Below, in pieces: positions 36,933 through 45,510 of a stretch of DNA of 64,000 nucleotides. Position 1 is the first letter of the stretch. Every line of letters starts with the position of its first letter. The position numbers and the translations under genes are program-made. Below the pieces are notes generated by a model, which was given only the letters and a program-made list of their open reading frames with translations, ran no database searches and had not been told where the DNA came from. The stretch is from contig NZ_AGAF01000053.1 in NCBI RefSeq assembly GCF_000224515.1, positions 1-64,000 on the forward strand, given 5' to 3'. The DNA comes from Desulfosporosinus sp. OT (GTDB lineage Bacteria > Bacillota > Desulfitobacteriia > Desulfitobacteriales > Desulfitobacteriaceae).

Positions 36933-36994
36933 CTTTGCCTCCAGACACGACTCGTGAAAATACCGATAAGTGACATAAGCCCTTCAAACAACGA

Positions 36995-37090
36995 CTATGT
37001 TTAAATTCCACATCCCGATTGTATATCCCTTCCAATTTGTCATCAACTAAGGACTTTTAAGATAAAGGATTTTTTCTGTTCATTATCCAC
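36995..37090. repeat. Diverged repeat shared with 26575-26700
   Basis: AAATTCCACATCCCG, ATATCCCTTCCAA and GATAAAGGATTT match the region upstream of the FRG gene. No gene is recognisable between 36933 and 37180. Confidence 0.5.
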
Positions 37091-37180
37091 GGTCTCTCGA
37101 CCACTCTGGATGACCATCTCTTGCACTCTTCTACGGACTGCCTTTAGGTTCCATCTGAGATTATTCAGAGCAAATAAAAA

Positions 37181-37216
37181 AGCAGTTATCCATTGCCAAA
37201 ACAACGGATAACTGCT
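37181..37216. terminator. 11-bp hairpin, second copy of the 31491 element
   Basis: AGCAGTTATCC (37181-37191) pairs with GGATAACTGCT (37206-37216). It lies downstream of the minus-strand XRE gene and could terminate it. Confidence 0.6.
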
Positions 37217-37349
37217 CCCTCTCTATTGTTTTCTTTAAGCTATTCCATAAAGTATAGTCAATCAATTCTCTTAAGTTTCTCGTAAGAAATAATAGAAATA
37301 GTGGATCGTAAATTCACATTACGCTCTGGAATTACTTTAATATCTCGTT

Positions 37350-37583
37350 TCACTTCGTAAAAAAATCGTCGTAAGTGATCTCTAATACTGCCTTTATCGC
37401 ATGTAACTCATCAGAAGAAATATGCCTGATACCAGCCTCGATTTTCGCCAGTGTTCCCCGCGAAATATCGCAGCCATGTATCTGCAATTGGGCCGAAAGC
37501 TCCTCTTGAGTCATGCCCTTGGAGCCTCTCCATTTACGAATGTTATCGCCAATACTTTTATCCGCTTTGATATTTTGTCCCAT
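37350..37583 (-). CDS. XRE-family helix-turn-helix protein
   Basis: A 77-residue Cro/CI-type DNA-binding protein with the five-helix domain: IGDNIRKWRGSKGMTQEELS, AQLQIHGCDISRGTLAKIEA, DELHAIKAVLEI. It has no extra domain, so it is a small autoregulated repressor. A TCTGA-TT-TCAGA palindrome lies in its promoter, with TATAAT immediately before the start. It is divergent from the small protein gene at 37687, which it may control. Confidence 0.88.
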   Translation of the reverse strand: MGQNIKADKSIGDNIRKWRGSKGMTQEELSAQLQIHGCDISRGTLAKIEAGIRHISSDELHAIKAVLEITYDDFFTK

Positions 37584-37603
37584 AACATTATACCTTTCTT
37601 TGT

Positions 37604-37655
37604 TCTGATTTCAGAGCACATTTACCTTGATTATAGGGGGCAACCATGCTATAAT
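37604..37655 (+). promoter_or_regulatory. Divergent promoter region of the XRE gene and the gene at 37687
   Basis: Plus strand: TTGATT (37627-37632), 17 bases, TATAAT (37650-37655). Upstream, TCTGA-TT-TCAGA (37604-37615) is a 5-bp inverted repeat and a candidate XRE operator. It sits about 20-30 bases upstream of the XRE start on the opposite strand. Confidence 0.7.
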
Positions 37656-37686
37656 TGCTCCGACAACGGAGCAAAGGGTGGTCACC

Positions 37687-37857
37687 ATGGCAGATTATAA
37701 AAAAATGTATTTCGCACTTTTTAACGCAGTCACAACTGCGATCAATGATCTGCAGGATGCGCAACGTGACGGAGAAAGTGAGTATATTGAGACGCAGGAT
37801 GTTTCTTTAACTATTTTACCCACTTCTGCTGATGAAAAGCCTAAAATCACCGAATAA
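37687..37857 (+). CDS. Small acidic protein of unknown function
   Basis: A 56-residue protein, MADYKKMYFALFNAVTTAI followed by NDLQDAQRDGESEYIET and a Pro/Thr-containing tail. Similar short ORFs with a KMYFALFNA-like start are common in Firmicutes beside XRE regulators and mobile DNA, but no function is known to me. It is preceded by a good SigA promoter (TTGATT/TATAAT) and a small hairpin (GCTCCG-ACAA-CGGAGC, 37657-37672). ATG 37687 is the most likely start. Confidence 0.65.
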   Translation: MADYKKMYFALFNAVTTAINDLQDAQRDGESEYIETQDVSLTILPTSADEKPKITE

Positions 37858-37865
37858 ACGGTGGC

Positions 37866-37942
37866 TTCTTGTCAGGAGATATGTTATTGCCGAACAAGTA
37901 TTTCTTTTTGGCTCTTATGCGAAAGATAAAACATTCAATTAA
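37866..37942 (+). pseudogene. Fragment of a MNT-type nucleotidyltransferase
   Basis: The frame RRYVIAEQVFLFGSYAKDKT has the FLFGSYA signature of minimal nucleotidyltransferases (usually followed by DSDID), then ends at TAA. The catalytic aspartates are absent. It is probably a remnant of a HEPN/MNT-type toxin-antitoxin pair. Confidence 0.5.
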
Positions 37943-37960
37943 AAGTAGGAAATTATTCTA

Positions 37961-38026
37961 TTGACATTTTTATAAACTTTACTTTTTATGGCATTTAGCC
38001 TTTATTTATACACACTTGTTGTGTAT
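37961..38026 (+). promoter_or_regulatory. hicAB-1 promoter and operator
   Basis: TTGACA (37961-37966), 17 bases, TTTTAT (37984-37989), followed by ATACACA-5 nt-TGTGTAT (38008-38026), a 7-bp inverted repeat suited to binding by HicB. Confidence 0.65.
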
Positions 38027-38048
38027 ATTATAGTTAAGAGGTGAGAGT

Positions 38049-38222
38049 ATGAAACGAAAGGATTTGATCAAACTTCTAACAAAAAATGGCTGGTGGCTCA
38101 AGCGAGAAGGGCATGACCATACCATCTATACTAACGGCACATACAATGAACCGATCTCAAGACAACCAGAAATTGATGACATACTGGCAAAGAAAATTAT
38201 TAAGCGACGGGGTTTAAAATAA
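38049..38222 (+). CDS. hicA: HicA-type mRNA-interferase toxin (module 1)
   Basis: A 57-residue protein, MKRKDLIKLLTKNGWWLKRE followed by GHDHTIYTNG. It has the double-stranded-RNA-binding-like HicA fold with the catalytic histidine in the GHDH.IY segment (GSHH.Y in most relatives). HicA cleaves mRNA to arrest growth and is neutralised by HicB, encoded 32 bases downstream. AGAGGTGAG precedes ATG 38049. The C-terminus (KIIKRRGLK) is typical. Confidence 0.88.
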   Translation: MKRKDLIKLLTKNGWWLKREGHDHTIYTNGTYNEPISRQPEIDDILAKKIIKRRGLK

Positions 38223-38254
38223 ACCTCATCGCCAACCAAAAAGGAGTGAATGAA

Positions 38255-38641
38255 ATGATTAAGGCATACCCCATTGTTCTCACCCCAACACAGACAGGTT
38301 ACGTCGTAACTGTCCCTGATTTAGATATTAACACTCAAGGAAAAGATATTGCTGAGGCTATCTATATGGCCCGTGATGCGATTGGGCTTTGGGGAATTAC
38401 CGAACAAGATGATGGCAGAAAAATCCCAGAACCCTCTAGTATTGAGCCGAAGCACGAATCCAACGAATTGGTGACATGGGTAGATATCGATTTCGATAAA
38501 TACCGCAAGGCAAATGATATGACAACCATGCGCATCAACGTTTCCGTGCCGAAATACCTCAAGGTCTTAGGCGATGAAGCCGGGGTCAATTTCTCTCAGG
38601 AATTGCAGGAACGTTTAAAAGAAAAGCTTATTCAAAATTAA
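38255..38641 (+). CDS. hicB: HicB-type antitoxin (module 1)
   Basis: A protein of about 128 residues. The N-terminal HicB partial RNase H-like domain (IKAYPIVLTPTQTGYVVTVP, DLDINTQGKDIAEAI) is followed by a C-terminal ribbon-helix-helix-like region (MRINVSVPKYLKVLGDEAGV, NFSQELQERLKEKL). It binds HicA and autoregulates the operon. ATG 38255 fits the AAGGAG spacing (8 bases); ATG 38246 is too close. It belongs to a different HicB subtype from the second module at 46338. Confidence 0.87.
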   Translation: MIKAYPIVLTPTQTGYVVTVPDLDINTQGKDIAEAIYMARDAIGLWGITEQDDGRKIPEPSSIEPKHESNELVTWVDIDFDKYRKANDMTTMRINVSVPKYLKVLGDEAGVNFSQELQERLKEKLIQN

Positions 38642-38937
38642 TTCAGCGACCTTAACCGGCTGCTTTTTTATACCTTTTGTCTGATAAGCTTCTGCAGCTG
38701 AGTAATACCATACCGCTGATAGAATAAATTTGCTTCTAATACCTTTGTTAACATCGTGTGAAGTATACTCACAAGTTATGGATTTATGAAAGAAAGAGAA
38801 TAATTCTTACCACATAAATATTGCGAATCATAATCCAACGGATTCTACTCAAAACTGACTCTACAAATGGCTAAAGTTCCAGCCTCATAAATCCTCCGTA
38901 ATCTGGATCTTGATTCCCAATACCACAATAAAAAAGT

Positions 38938-38972
38938 GTCACCAATGACAGCTCATAAGAGACATTGGTGAC
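38938..38972. other. 10-bp hairpin between hicB and repeat copies 3 and 4
   Basis: GTCACCAATG (38938-38947) pairs with CATTGGTGAC (38963-38972). It may terminate hicAB-1. The rest of 38642-39035 shows no gene. Confidence 0.5.
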
Positions 38973-39035
38973 AAAGAAGAAGGAGATATATTAGGCATAT
39001 TGAACTCTGCCTAGAAAATTCAATATACAAAAAAG

Positions 39036-39216
39036 ACATTGCAAAGGGCCATGGAATTTGACTCTAACGAGTGTACCTCCATGGCCTTTGCAATCACCTT
39101 CATGGTCTTGCTCTAGAAAATATTTATTTCATAATTTTAGTATTCTAAATTTAGTATCATCCTACAATTCATATATTAATAACATTGGCATCCGACAATC
39201 TTTCGCGAATTTCTGC
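39036..39216 (-). repeat. SigH-promoter/hairpin repeat, copy 3
   Basis: Minus strand: GCAGAAATT (39216-39108), 11 bases, GTCGGAT (39196-39190) — a weakened promoter — then a longer spacer and GACCATGAAGGTG. The hairpin has outer arms AAGGCCATGG and CCATGGCC (AAAACC/GGTTTT in other copies), another two-sided change. It lies back to back with copy 4, and points towards the 3' end of hicB. Confidence 0.7.
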
Positions 39217-39250
39217 TAAAATTTTTTTAAAAATAAATGATTTTAACATT

Positions 39251-39378
39251 GCAGGAAATATATCGAACATGTAGAATATATATTTTAAATGAACATATGC
39301 CAAGCAAGGCTATGAAGGCGTTTGCAAAACCATGGAGGTTTGACTCATTAGGGTCGCCTTTGTGGTTTTTTATTTTAT
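39251..39378 (+). repeat. SigH-promoter/hairpin repeat, copy 4, upstream of the methyltransferase-importer operon
   Basis: Plus strand: GCAGGAAAT (39251-39259), 11 bases, GTAGAAT (39271-39277), then GGCTATGAAGGCGTTTGC and the hairpin starting AACCATGGAGGTTTGACTC, ending in GTGGTTTTTTATTTT. It ends about 130 bases before the methyltransferase gene at 39506 and points towards it. Confidence 0.75.
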
Positions 39379-39505
39379 CTGAAAGGAAGTGAAGGCCGTA
39401 AAGACCCACGGAACTCTGTGAAAATGGAAAATAAGGAGATAATGATCAATGAAGGGCAAAAGGTATACCTTGACCACTTCATTGACTATTTCAGGGGGGT
39501 TAAGT

Positions 39506-40327
39506 ATGGATATAAACTATTTTGAGCAGATCTGGAGCAAGAAGAATACAGATAAGACGGCCTGTCAATCCTTCTGGGATGGCAGAGCCGAAGAATTCAA
39601 CCTCAGAAAACAAAAAAACGAACGGGACAAGCGGTTAGACAGCGTCTTGAAACTGTTTGCCACCAAAGAAATGCTGAAGGAAGACGGAAATATTCTTGAT
39701 ATTGGCTGCGGACCCGGCATGTATTCTATTGAATTCGCCAAACGAGCTAAAAGTGTTATCGGCACGGATATTTCGCCGAAGATGATTGAGTTTGCCAGAG
39801 AGAATGCCCAGGCTGAAGGGCTTAATAATGCCTCCTTTGACACTCTGGACTGGGAAATGGTTGATCTAAAGGCCTTGGGCTGGGAAAAGAAATTTGATCT
39901 GGTCTTTGCCTCAATGACTCCAGCCATTAACAGCAAAACTACTCTTGAAAAAATGGTGCAGGCCAGTAAAGGCTTCTGCTTTGTCAGCACTTTTGTTAAT
40001 AGAAGGGACTCGGTAAGAGACCGTTTGACCAGCCTGCTTAATGGGCCAGGCACCCTCAGAGATTTTAGCAAGACCATCTACTGCGGCTTCAATATCTTAT
40101 GGTTGATGGGCTTTTACCCAGAGATTACCTATCTGGATACCGAATGGGAGAATACTTACAGTCTGGAAAAAGCTGTTACCTTGTACAATGCCTATTATGA
40201 AATGACACACCCTTTAAATAAGGCGCAAAAGGAACATCTCAATGCTTATTTGGAGGAAATCTCTGAAAATGGTCAAATCAAAGAAAAAATCGAGGCCAAG
40301 GTTGCTTGGATGTATTGGAAAATTTGA
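39506..40327 (+). CDS. Class I SAM-dependent methyltransferase
   Basis: About 273 residues. The SAM-binding motif I is ILDIGCGPGMYSIEFAKRA, followed by VIGTDISPKMIEFA (motif Post I) and FDLVFASMTPAI (motif II). The C-terminal third is alpha-helical and of unknown specificity. It starts at ATG 39506 after CAGGGGGG. It is the first gene of an operon with a complete Nik/Opp-type importer, so it may methylate a metallophore or other ligand, or be coupled to substrate processing; that role is inferred only from position. Confidence 0.85.
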   Translation: MDINYFEQIWSKKNTDKTACQSFWDGRAEEFNLRKQKNERDKRLDSVLKLFATKEMLKEDGNILDIGCGPGMYSIEFAKRAKSVIGTDISPKMIEFARENAQAEGLNNASFDTLDWEMVDLKALGWEKKFDLVFASMTPAINSKTTLEKMVQASKGFCFVSTFVNRRDSVRDRLTSLLNGPGTLRDFSKTIYCGFNILWLMGFYPEITYLDTEWENTYSLEKAVTLYNAYYEMTHPLNKAQKEHLNAYLEEISENGQIKEKIEAKVAWMYWKI

Positions 40328-40344
40328 CATTGGGGAGGGGTAGC

Positions 40345-41946
40345 ATGTTCAAGAAAATACTAAAGGCTGCAATAGCCATGGCCCTCGTGGCAACTCTGGG
40401 GCTTACAGGATGCAGTAATTCAACACCTGTCGAGAGTAAAATTGAAGCGATAAAAAAGCCGGTTGTTATAAACCTCGAAGGCGAAGACATAGGTTATCCG
40501 ACACCATTCAGCCATTATTCCAGAGGCCCGGGAAGCTTCAAAATGGCCCTTATTTTTGACAGTTTGCTGGAAAGAGGGGAAAAAGGCTATATTCCTTGGC
40601 TTGCCGACAAATGGGATATCTCTACGGATGGACTTATCTATACCTTTAGCCTTAAGGAAAATGTAAAATGGCAGGACGGCACGCCAATGACAGCAGAGGA
40701 TATCAAGTTTTCTTTCGACTATTATACCAAGCATCCTCCGGTATCTAATGATCTGACAGTTGACAACAAAAGCTTTATTCAGTCCGTCGAAGCAGTGGAT
40801 GCTGCAACAGTACGCTTTAAGGTGGAAAAACCTCTGTCCATTCTGCTTGGTAAAATCGGGAACACCAGGATTATTCCCAAGCATATCTGGGAAAAGGTTG
40901 AAGACCCACTCAAATTCAACACCCCCGAGTCGGCTATAGGAACCGGACCTTTCGTGCTTAAGGATTACAATAAGGAGCAAGGGGCCTATAAATTTGAAGC
41001 TAATAAGGATTTTTGGGGACCCAAGCCACTGGTGGATACCTTACAGTTTATACCTGTCAGTGATAGTGTCCTGGCCTTTGACAAAGGTGAAATCGATCTG
41101 ACCGGGAATATTACTACTGATATTCTTCCCAAGTACCAAAACGACAAAGAATATAAGGTACTGCAAAATCCGGCCTTTTGGGGTTATCGTCTCATTTTCA
41201 ACATGGACAAACGGACTGAGTTGAAAGATAAGGACATTCGTCAAGCTTTCGCCTATGCCATCGATAAAAATGAACTTGTGGAAAAGGTGGCCAGAAAAGC
41301 GGCAGTACCGGGAAATGCAGGCTATTTACCTGTAGGGCATGTATGGTTCAATCCTAATGCTAAAAACTATGAATATGACATAGAAAAAGCTAAGCAGCTG
41401 CTCCAAGGTAAGAAGCTTTCCTTTAAGCTTTTGACTAGTAACTCTAATAACACTAGTAACTCTAATAACTCTAATGACGAATTACGAATTGCCGAGCTTC
41501 TTAAAATAAGTCTGGCTAAAGCCGGGATTGAGCTAAGCATTAACAGTGCCGACACTAAAACCAGAGATGCTGCTGTAAAAAAGGGGAACTATGAAATTAC
41601 ATTAATCGGCCATGGTGGTTGGGGTGGTGATGCAGACCTTTTGAGGACAGCCTATTCCCAAGAAATCACCTCAAGCCAAAGCCCTTCGACGAATAGCATT
41701 CCGGGGTACAGCAATGACCAGCTCAACAAATTATTCGAGCAGCAATTATACGAAATGGATGCCGCCAAAAGAAAAAAAATCGTTTTCAAGATCCAAGAGC
41801 TGATCGCTGAAGAAATCCCACAAATACCGTTATACAATACAACCGGCTATGTCGTGTTCAAACCTGCCAAGTTTGATGGGTGGAAATATATGTTCGACCA
41901 TCATGAAGTGACTCACAATAAGCTATCCTACCTGGATGTGAAGTAG
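40345..41946 (+). CDS. Solute-binding lipoprotein, family 5 (NikA/DppA type)
   Basis: A protein of about 533 residues. The signal peptide (MFKKILKAAIAMALVATLGL) has lipobox TGC. The SBP_bac_5 landmarks are KWDISTDGLIYTFSLKENVK, WQDGTPMTAEDIKFSFDYY, SAIGTGPFVLKDYNKEQG and IRQAFAYAIDKNELVEKV. Residues around 363-375 contain a tandemly duplicated TSNSNN pair from an 18-base repeat. It binds the substrate of the importer that follows and stands 17 bases after the methyltransferase gene. Nickel, a nickel chelate or a peptide are all possible ligands. Confidence 0.92.
   Translation: MFKKILKAAIAMALVATLGLTGCSNSTPVESKIEAIKKPVVINLEGEDIGYPTPFSHYSRGPGSFKMALIFDSLLERGEKGYIPWLADKWDISTDGLIYTFSLKENVKWQDGTPMTAEDIKFSFDYYTKHPPVSNDLTVDNKSFIQSVEAVDAATVRFKVEKPLSILLGKIGNTRIIPKHIWEKVEDPLKFNTPESAIGTGPFVLKDYNKEQGAYKFEANKDFWGPKPLVDTLQFIPVSDSVLAFDKGEIDLTGNITTDILPKYQNDKEYKVLQNPAFWGYRLIFNMDKRTELKDKDIRQAFAYAIDKNELVEKVARKAAVPGNAGYLPVGHVWFNPNAKNYEYDIEKAKQLLQGKKLSFKLLTSNSNNTSNSNNSNDELRIAELLKISLAKAGIELSINSADTKTRDAAVKKGNYEITLIGHGGWGGDADLLRTAYSQEITSSQSPSTNSIPGYSNDQLNKLFEQQLYEMDAAKRKKIVFKIQELIAEEIPQIPLYNTTGYVVFKPAKFDGWKYMFDHHEVTHNKLSYLDVK
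41434..41469 (+). repeat. 18-base tandem duplication inside the solute-binding gene
   Basis: ACTAGTAACTCTAATAAC occurs twice in a row, in frame, adding TSNSNN twice. It lies in a surface loop-like low-complexity stretch. Confidence 0.9.
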
Positions 41947-41949
41947 TCA

Positions 41950-42945
41950 ATGAGCAGGAACATGAACAAGAGCAGCAGCATCTTAAAGAAAGCCTCTGAG
42001 TATTTATTAACTTTTCTTGTGATACTCACTCTGAACTTTTTTATCCCCAGACTGATGCCTGGGGACCCCTTTATTTTTCTATCCTCCAGTGAAGGTCAGG
42101 TCACCATAACCTATTCAGAGGAGCAAATAGCTAAATATAAGGCTTACTACGGACTTGACAAGCCTATGATCGTTCAATATACAAGTTATCTTGCAAACCT
42201 TTTGCAGGGTAATATCGGTTACAGCATTTATTATAATAACAGTGTTCTCTCGGTGATTGGCAAAAGAGTAATTTGGACGGTTTCGATCGTACTCGCGGCT
42301 ATCTTCATAAGCTGCCTGATCGGTACAGTACTGGGAAGCCTCTCAGCCTGGTACCGAAACGGAACCTTTGACAAGGTACTGTATTCCTTCATCATAGCCA
42401 TATCTGAAATTCCGGCCTTTTTAATCGGCATCATGTTTCTCTTTATCCTTGCAGCCAAGCTGGGATGGTTTCCCTTATCCGGGGGTATAAAAACCTTTGC
42501 TAACTACAGCAACTCTGTAGAAAAAATTACAGATATCCTGCATCATGCTTTTTTACCGGTCCTGACCTTATCGATCGTCCGATTAGGTGAATTCTACCTC
42601 CTGTCCCGCAACAGCATGATAGCAGTGCTAACCAAGGATTATATGAGAACTGCCCGAGCCAAGGGACTTCACAACAAGCGCATCATCTTCCGCCATGCCC
42701 TTAAAAACGCCCTGCTGCCTATCGTCACAAGGGTGTTCTTGTCCCTGGGTGCCGTATTCAGTGGTGCCATACTGGTGGAAAATGTGTTTAACTATCCGGG
42801 CGTAGGGCGCTTAATGAGAGAAGCAGTCATGGTCAGGGATTATGTACTGATTCAAGGAATTTTCTTATTTGTAGCGGTTACAGTTCTGACCATGAATCTT
42901 CTAGCCGATATCATTTATCGAAGATTGGACCCGAGGGTGAATTAA
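41950..42945 (+). CDS. Nickel/peptide ABC permease (NikB/DppB type)
   Basis: A 331-residue permease. The N-terminal helix (EYLLTFLVILTLNFFIPRLM) is followed by the conserved PGDPF loop. The EAA cytoplasmic motif is DYMRTARAKGLHNKRIIFRH, then ALKNALLPIVT. The ending LLADIIYRRLDPRVN is the family C-terminus. It forms half of the import channel. It begins 3 bases after the binding-protein stop and abuts the second permease (stop/ATG TAAATG), indicating translational coupling. Confidence 0.93.
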   Translation: MSRNMNKSSSILKKASEYLLTFLVILTLNFFIPRLMPGDPFIFLSSSEGQVTITYSEEQIAKYKAYYGLDKPMIVQYTSYLANLLQGNIGYSIYYNNSVLSVIGKRVIWTVSIVLAAIFISCLIGTVLGSLSAWYRNGTFDKVLYSFIIAISEIPAFLIGIMFLFILAAKLGWFPLSGGIKTFANYSNSVEKITDILHHAFLPVLTLSIVRLGEFYLLSRNSMIAVLTKDYMRTARAKGLHNKRIIFRHALKNALLPIVTRVFLSLGAVFSGAILVENVFNYPGVGRLMREAVMVRDYVLIQGIFLFVAVTVLTMNLLADIIYRRLDPRVN

Positions 42946-43791
42946 ATGAAGTATGTCAAGCACATAATGATCGGAATCAAGCGCTTAACCGTCTTAGGAA
43001 AAATAGGTCTGGGAGTCGTTTTAATGGTCTTGTTTTTAGCCGTATTTTCAGACTGGTTAGCCCTGCATCCCTACAGCATCCCCTCAGGTGATGCTCTGGA
43101 AGCTCCGGGAGCAGGACATTGGCTGGGTACTGATGATCTGGGAATTGACATCTGGGCCCAGATTTGTTTCGGGGCAAGAATCAGTATTCTTGTGGGATTT
43201 GGTACAGCTTTACTTGCTGGGATAGGTGGCAGCATCATCGGCATTTTCTCGGGATACTCTGGCGGGCTGACCGATAAACTAGTCATGCGTCTTACGGACT
43301 TGGTCATTGTCTTACCTGATTTGCCCATGATGATTGTCCTGGGAGCCTTCTTCGGTCCCAGTGTCCGCAACATTATTATTGTCTTAGCTCTTTTTTCGTG
43401 GACTATACCGACAAGGATTGTCCGGTCGAAGGTATTGTCGGTAAAGCAGGAAAAGTATGTTGAAGCAGCCATGAGCTACGGAGCCGGCTTTTGGCATTTG
43501 ACGCTGCGACACTTCCTGCCCAATATACTCCCCCTGGTCATGGTGAGTGTCATCCGGCTTACAAGCCGCGCCATCGTCGCTGAAGCGAGCCTGGCATTTT
43601 TAGGGCTGGGAGACCCTATTTCCAAAAGCTGGGGCTTGATTTTAAACCATGCCATCAACTTCAAGGGGATATACTTTACCGACTACTGGAAATGGTGGGT
43701 GGTCAGTCCCATAACGGCCATAATGCTGTTGGTTACTGCCATCGCCTTTATCAGCAGAGATATGGAGAGAATCATCAACACAAAAGCATGA
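42946..43791 (+). CDS. Nickel/peptide ABC permease (NikC/DppC type)
   Basis: A 281-residue permease. An N-terminal helix is followed by HWLGTDDLGIDIWAQICFGA, the highly conserved loop after helix 1, and by YVEAAMSYGAGFWHLTLRHF (EAA motif), then LPNILPLVMV. SFLGLGDPISKSWG shows the conserved tryptophan that is a TAG in the other DppC gene of this window. It pairs with the preceding permease. The ATPase gene follows after 12 bases. Confidence 0.93.
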   Translation: MKYVKHIMIGIKRLTVLGKIGLGVVLMVLFLAVFSDWLALHPYSIPSGDALEAPGAGHWLGTDDLGIDIWAQICFGARISILVGFGTALLAGIGGSIIGIFSGYSGGLTDKLVMRLTDLVIVLPDLPMMIVLGAFFGPSVRNIIIVLALFSWTIPTRIVRSKVLSVKQEKYVEAAMSYGAGFWHLTLRHFLPNILPLVMVSVIRLTSRAIVAEASLAFLGLGDPISKSWGLILNHAINFKGIYFTDYWKWWVVSPITAIMLLVTAIAFISRDMERIINTKA

Positions 43792-43803
43792 AGAGGTGTT
43801 ATT

Positions 43804-45504
43804 ATGGAGCATTCAATTATCCGGGTGGAGAACCTTTCGGTTTGTTACCACTCCGAAAAAAGACGAACTCGGGCCGTAAATAAGGTCAGCTTTAACCTGG
43901 ACAGGGGAAGCAGTCTGGGAATCATCGGAGAATCCGGCAGCGGAAAAACCTCTATTGCCTTGGCCATGATGGGGTTATTAAAAAAAGTGGCGACAGTTGA
44001 TGGCCAAGTCTATTACGAAGATAAGGAGTTAAACAGCCTGGCGGAAAAGGAGCGGAACCTTTACCGCTGGGGAAAAATAGCCATTGTATTCCAAAACAGT
44101 TTGGATGTTCTGAATCCTGTCTTGACGGTACACGAGCAGATCTTGGAGTGTCTCCTGAGACACACTGTACTGACCGGACCGGCAGCAGATGAAAAAGTTG
44201 TCCAACTGCTGGAACTGGTTGGTCTTAAAGCAGGCTGGAACATGCATTATCCCCATCAATTATCCGGAGGCATGCGCCAGAGGGTCTTGCTGGCGATGGC
44301 TTTGTCCTGTGATCCAGAGATTTTAATCGTCGACGAACCAACCACTGCCCTTGATGCGATGGCCAAGGATGAAATCGTGAGACTATTAGTTAAACTTCAC
44401 AGAGAGAAGAAATTTGCCTTACTCGTTATATCCCATGAAATGCAAATCATATCCAGACTGGCCAGCAGAGTCATGGTGATGTATGGGGGACACATCGTGG
44501 AAGAAGGCTTGACCAAGGATGTCCTGAAAAACCCCCTGCACACTTATACAAGGGGTTTGATTCAGTCATCTCCGGCCATAAATCCTTATCGTGATCTGTG
44601 GGGTATACCGGGGGAAGCAGAGCAGAACAACCCTGAGGGCTGTCCCTTTTATGATCGGTGCAACCAAAAGATATTGGAATGCCAGGCAAAGCTGCCACTG
44701 CTTGAGTATATCTCCCTTGAAAGAAGAGTGGCCTGCAACCGGGGTGGTATTACAACACTTCTCACAGGGCGAGAGCTACATAAAAGCTTTGTGTTTAAAG
44801 GAAAGACGATTAAAGCTTGCGATAACTGTGACCTGACAATCCGCTCAGGAGAAGTTGTCGTCTTAATTGGAGAATCCGGCTCTGGTAAAACCACTCTAGC
44901 CAGTATTCTGGCGGGAGTATCGACACCAGATGAAGGAGAGGTTTTGTTTGAAGGCGAGAAGATCAAAGGGAATAGTGCTACCAGCCGCAAAAACGGCCTT
45001 CAAATCGTCTTTCAGGATCCCTTCACAGCCACCAATGAACATTTGAGTATTGCCCAAGTGGTCAAGGAGCCTCTGGATATCTTAAAGCTTGGCACAAAAG
45101 ATGAAAAGCTTAACAACGTGAGACAGGCTCTCCAGGATGTTCAGCTTCCCAGTGACGACGAGTTTATTAATAAGAAATGTCATTGCTTAAGTGGCGGTCA
45201 ACGGCAGAGGGTAGCTCTGGCGAGAAGCCTTGTTATGGAACCGAAGCTGCTGATTGCTGATGAAATCAGCTCCATGCTTGATCCATCCACCCAGGCCAAC
45301 GTTTTGAGGCTTCTCAAGGGATTACAAAACACCAGAGGTTTTGCGATGTTGTTTATCACCCATGACCTGGCGCTGGCCCGGAAAATTGCCGACAGAGTAT
45401 ACGTTATGTACAATGGAAAAATTATTGAACATGGATCTGCGGTGGAAGTCTTTGATTCGCCCAAGGAGAGCTATACCAATAAACTGGTAGATAATTTGCT
45501 CTAA
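43804..45504 (+). CDS. Fused double ABC ATPase of the nickel/peptide importer (NikD-NikE/DppD-DppF)
   Basis: A 566-residue protein with two nucleotide-binding domains in one chain. Domain 1: GESGSGKTS, LSGGMRQRV, ILIVDEPTTALD. A linker with the cysteine-containing C-terminal DppD segment follows (GCPFYDRCNQKILECQAKLP). Domain 2: GESGSGKTT, LSGGQRQRVALARSL, LLIADEISSMLD (Ile-Ser instead of Pro-Val). Most relatives use two separate ATPases; the fusion fixes a 1:1 heterodimer. It is the last gene of the operon. ATG 43804 follows GAGGTG. Confidence 0.93.
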   Translation: MEHSIIRVENLSVCYHSEKRRTRAVNKVSFNLDRGSSLGIIGESGSGKTSIALAMMGLLKKVATVDGQVYYEDKELNSLAEKERNLYRWGKIAIVFQNSLDVLNPVLTVHEQILECLLRHTVLTGPAADEKVVQLLELVGLKAGWNMHYPHQLSGGMRQRVLLAMALSCDPEILIVDEPTTALDAMAKDEIVRLLVKLHREKKFALLVISHEMQIISRLASRVMVMYGGHIVEEGLTKDVLKNPLHTYTRGLIQSSPAINPYRDLWGIPGEAEQNNPEGCPFYDRCNQKILECQAKLPLLEYISLERRVACNRGGITTLLTGRELHKSFVFKGKTIKACDNCDLTIRSGEVVVLIGESGSGKTTLASILAGVSTPDEGEVLFEGEKIKGNSATSRKNGLQIVFQDPFTATNEHLSIAQVVKEPLDILKLGTKDEKLNNVRQALQDVQLPSDDEFINKKCHCLSGGQRQRVALARSLVMEPKLLIADEISSMLDPSTQANVLRLLKGLQNTRGFAMLFITHDLALARKIADRVYVMYNGKIIEHGSAVEVFDSPKESYTNKLVDNLL

Positions 45505-45510
45505 GCATCT

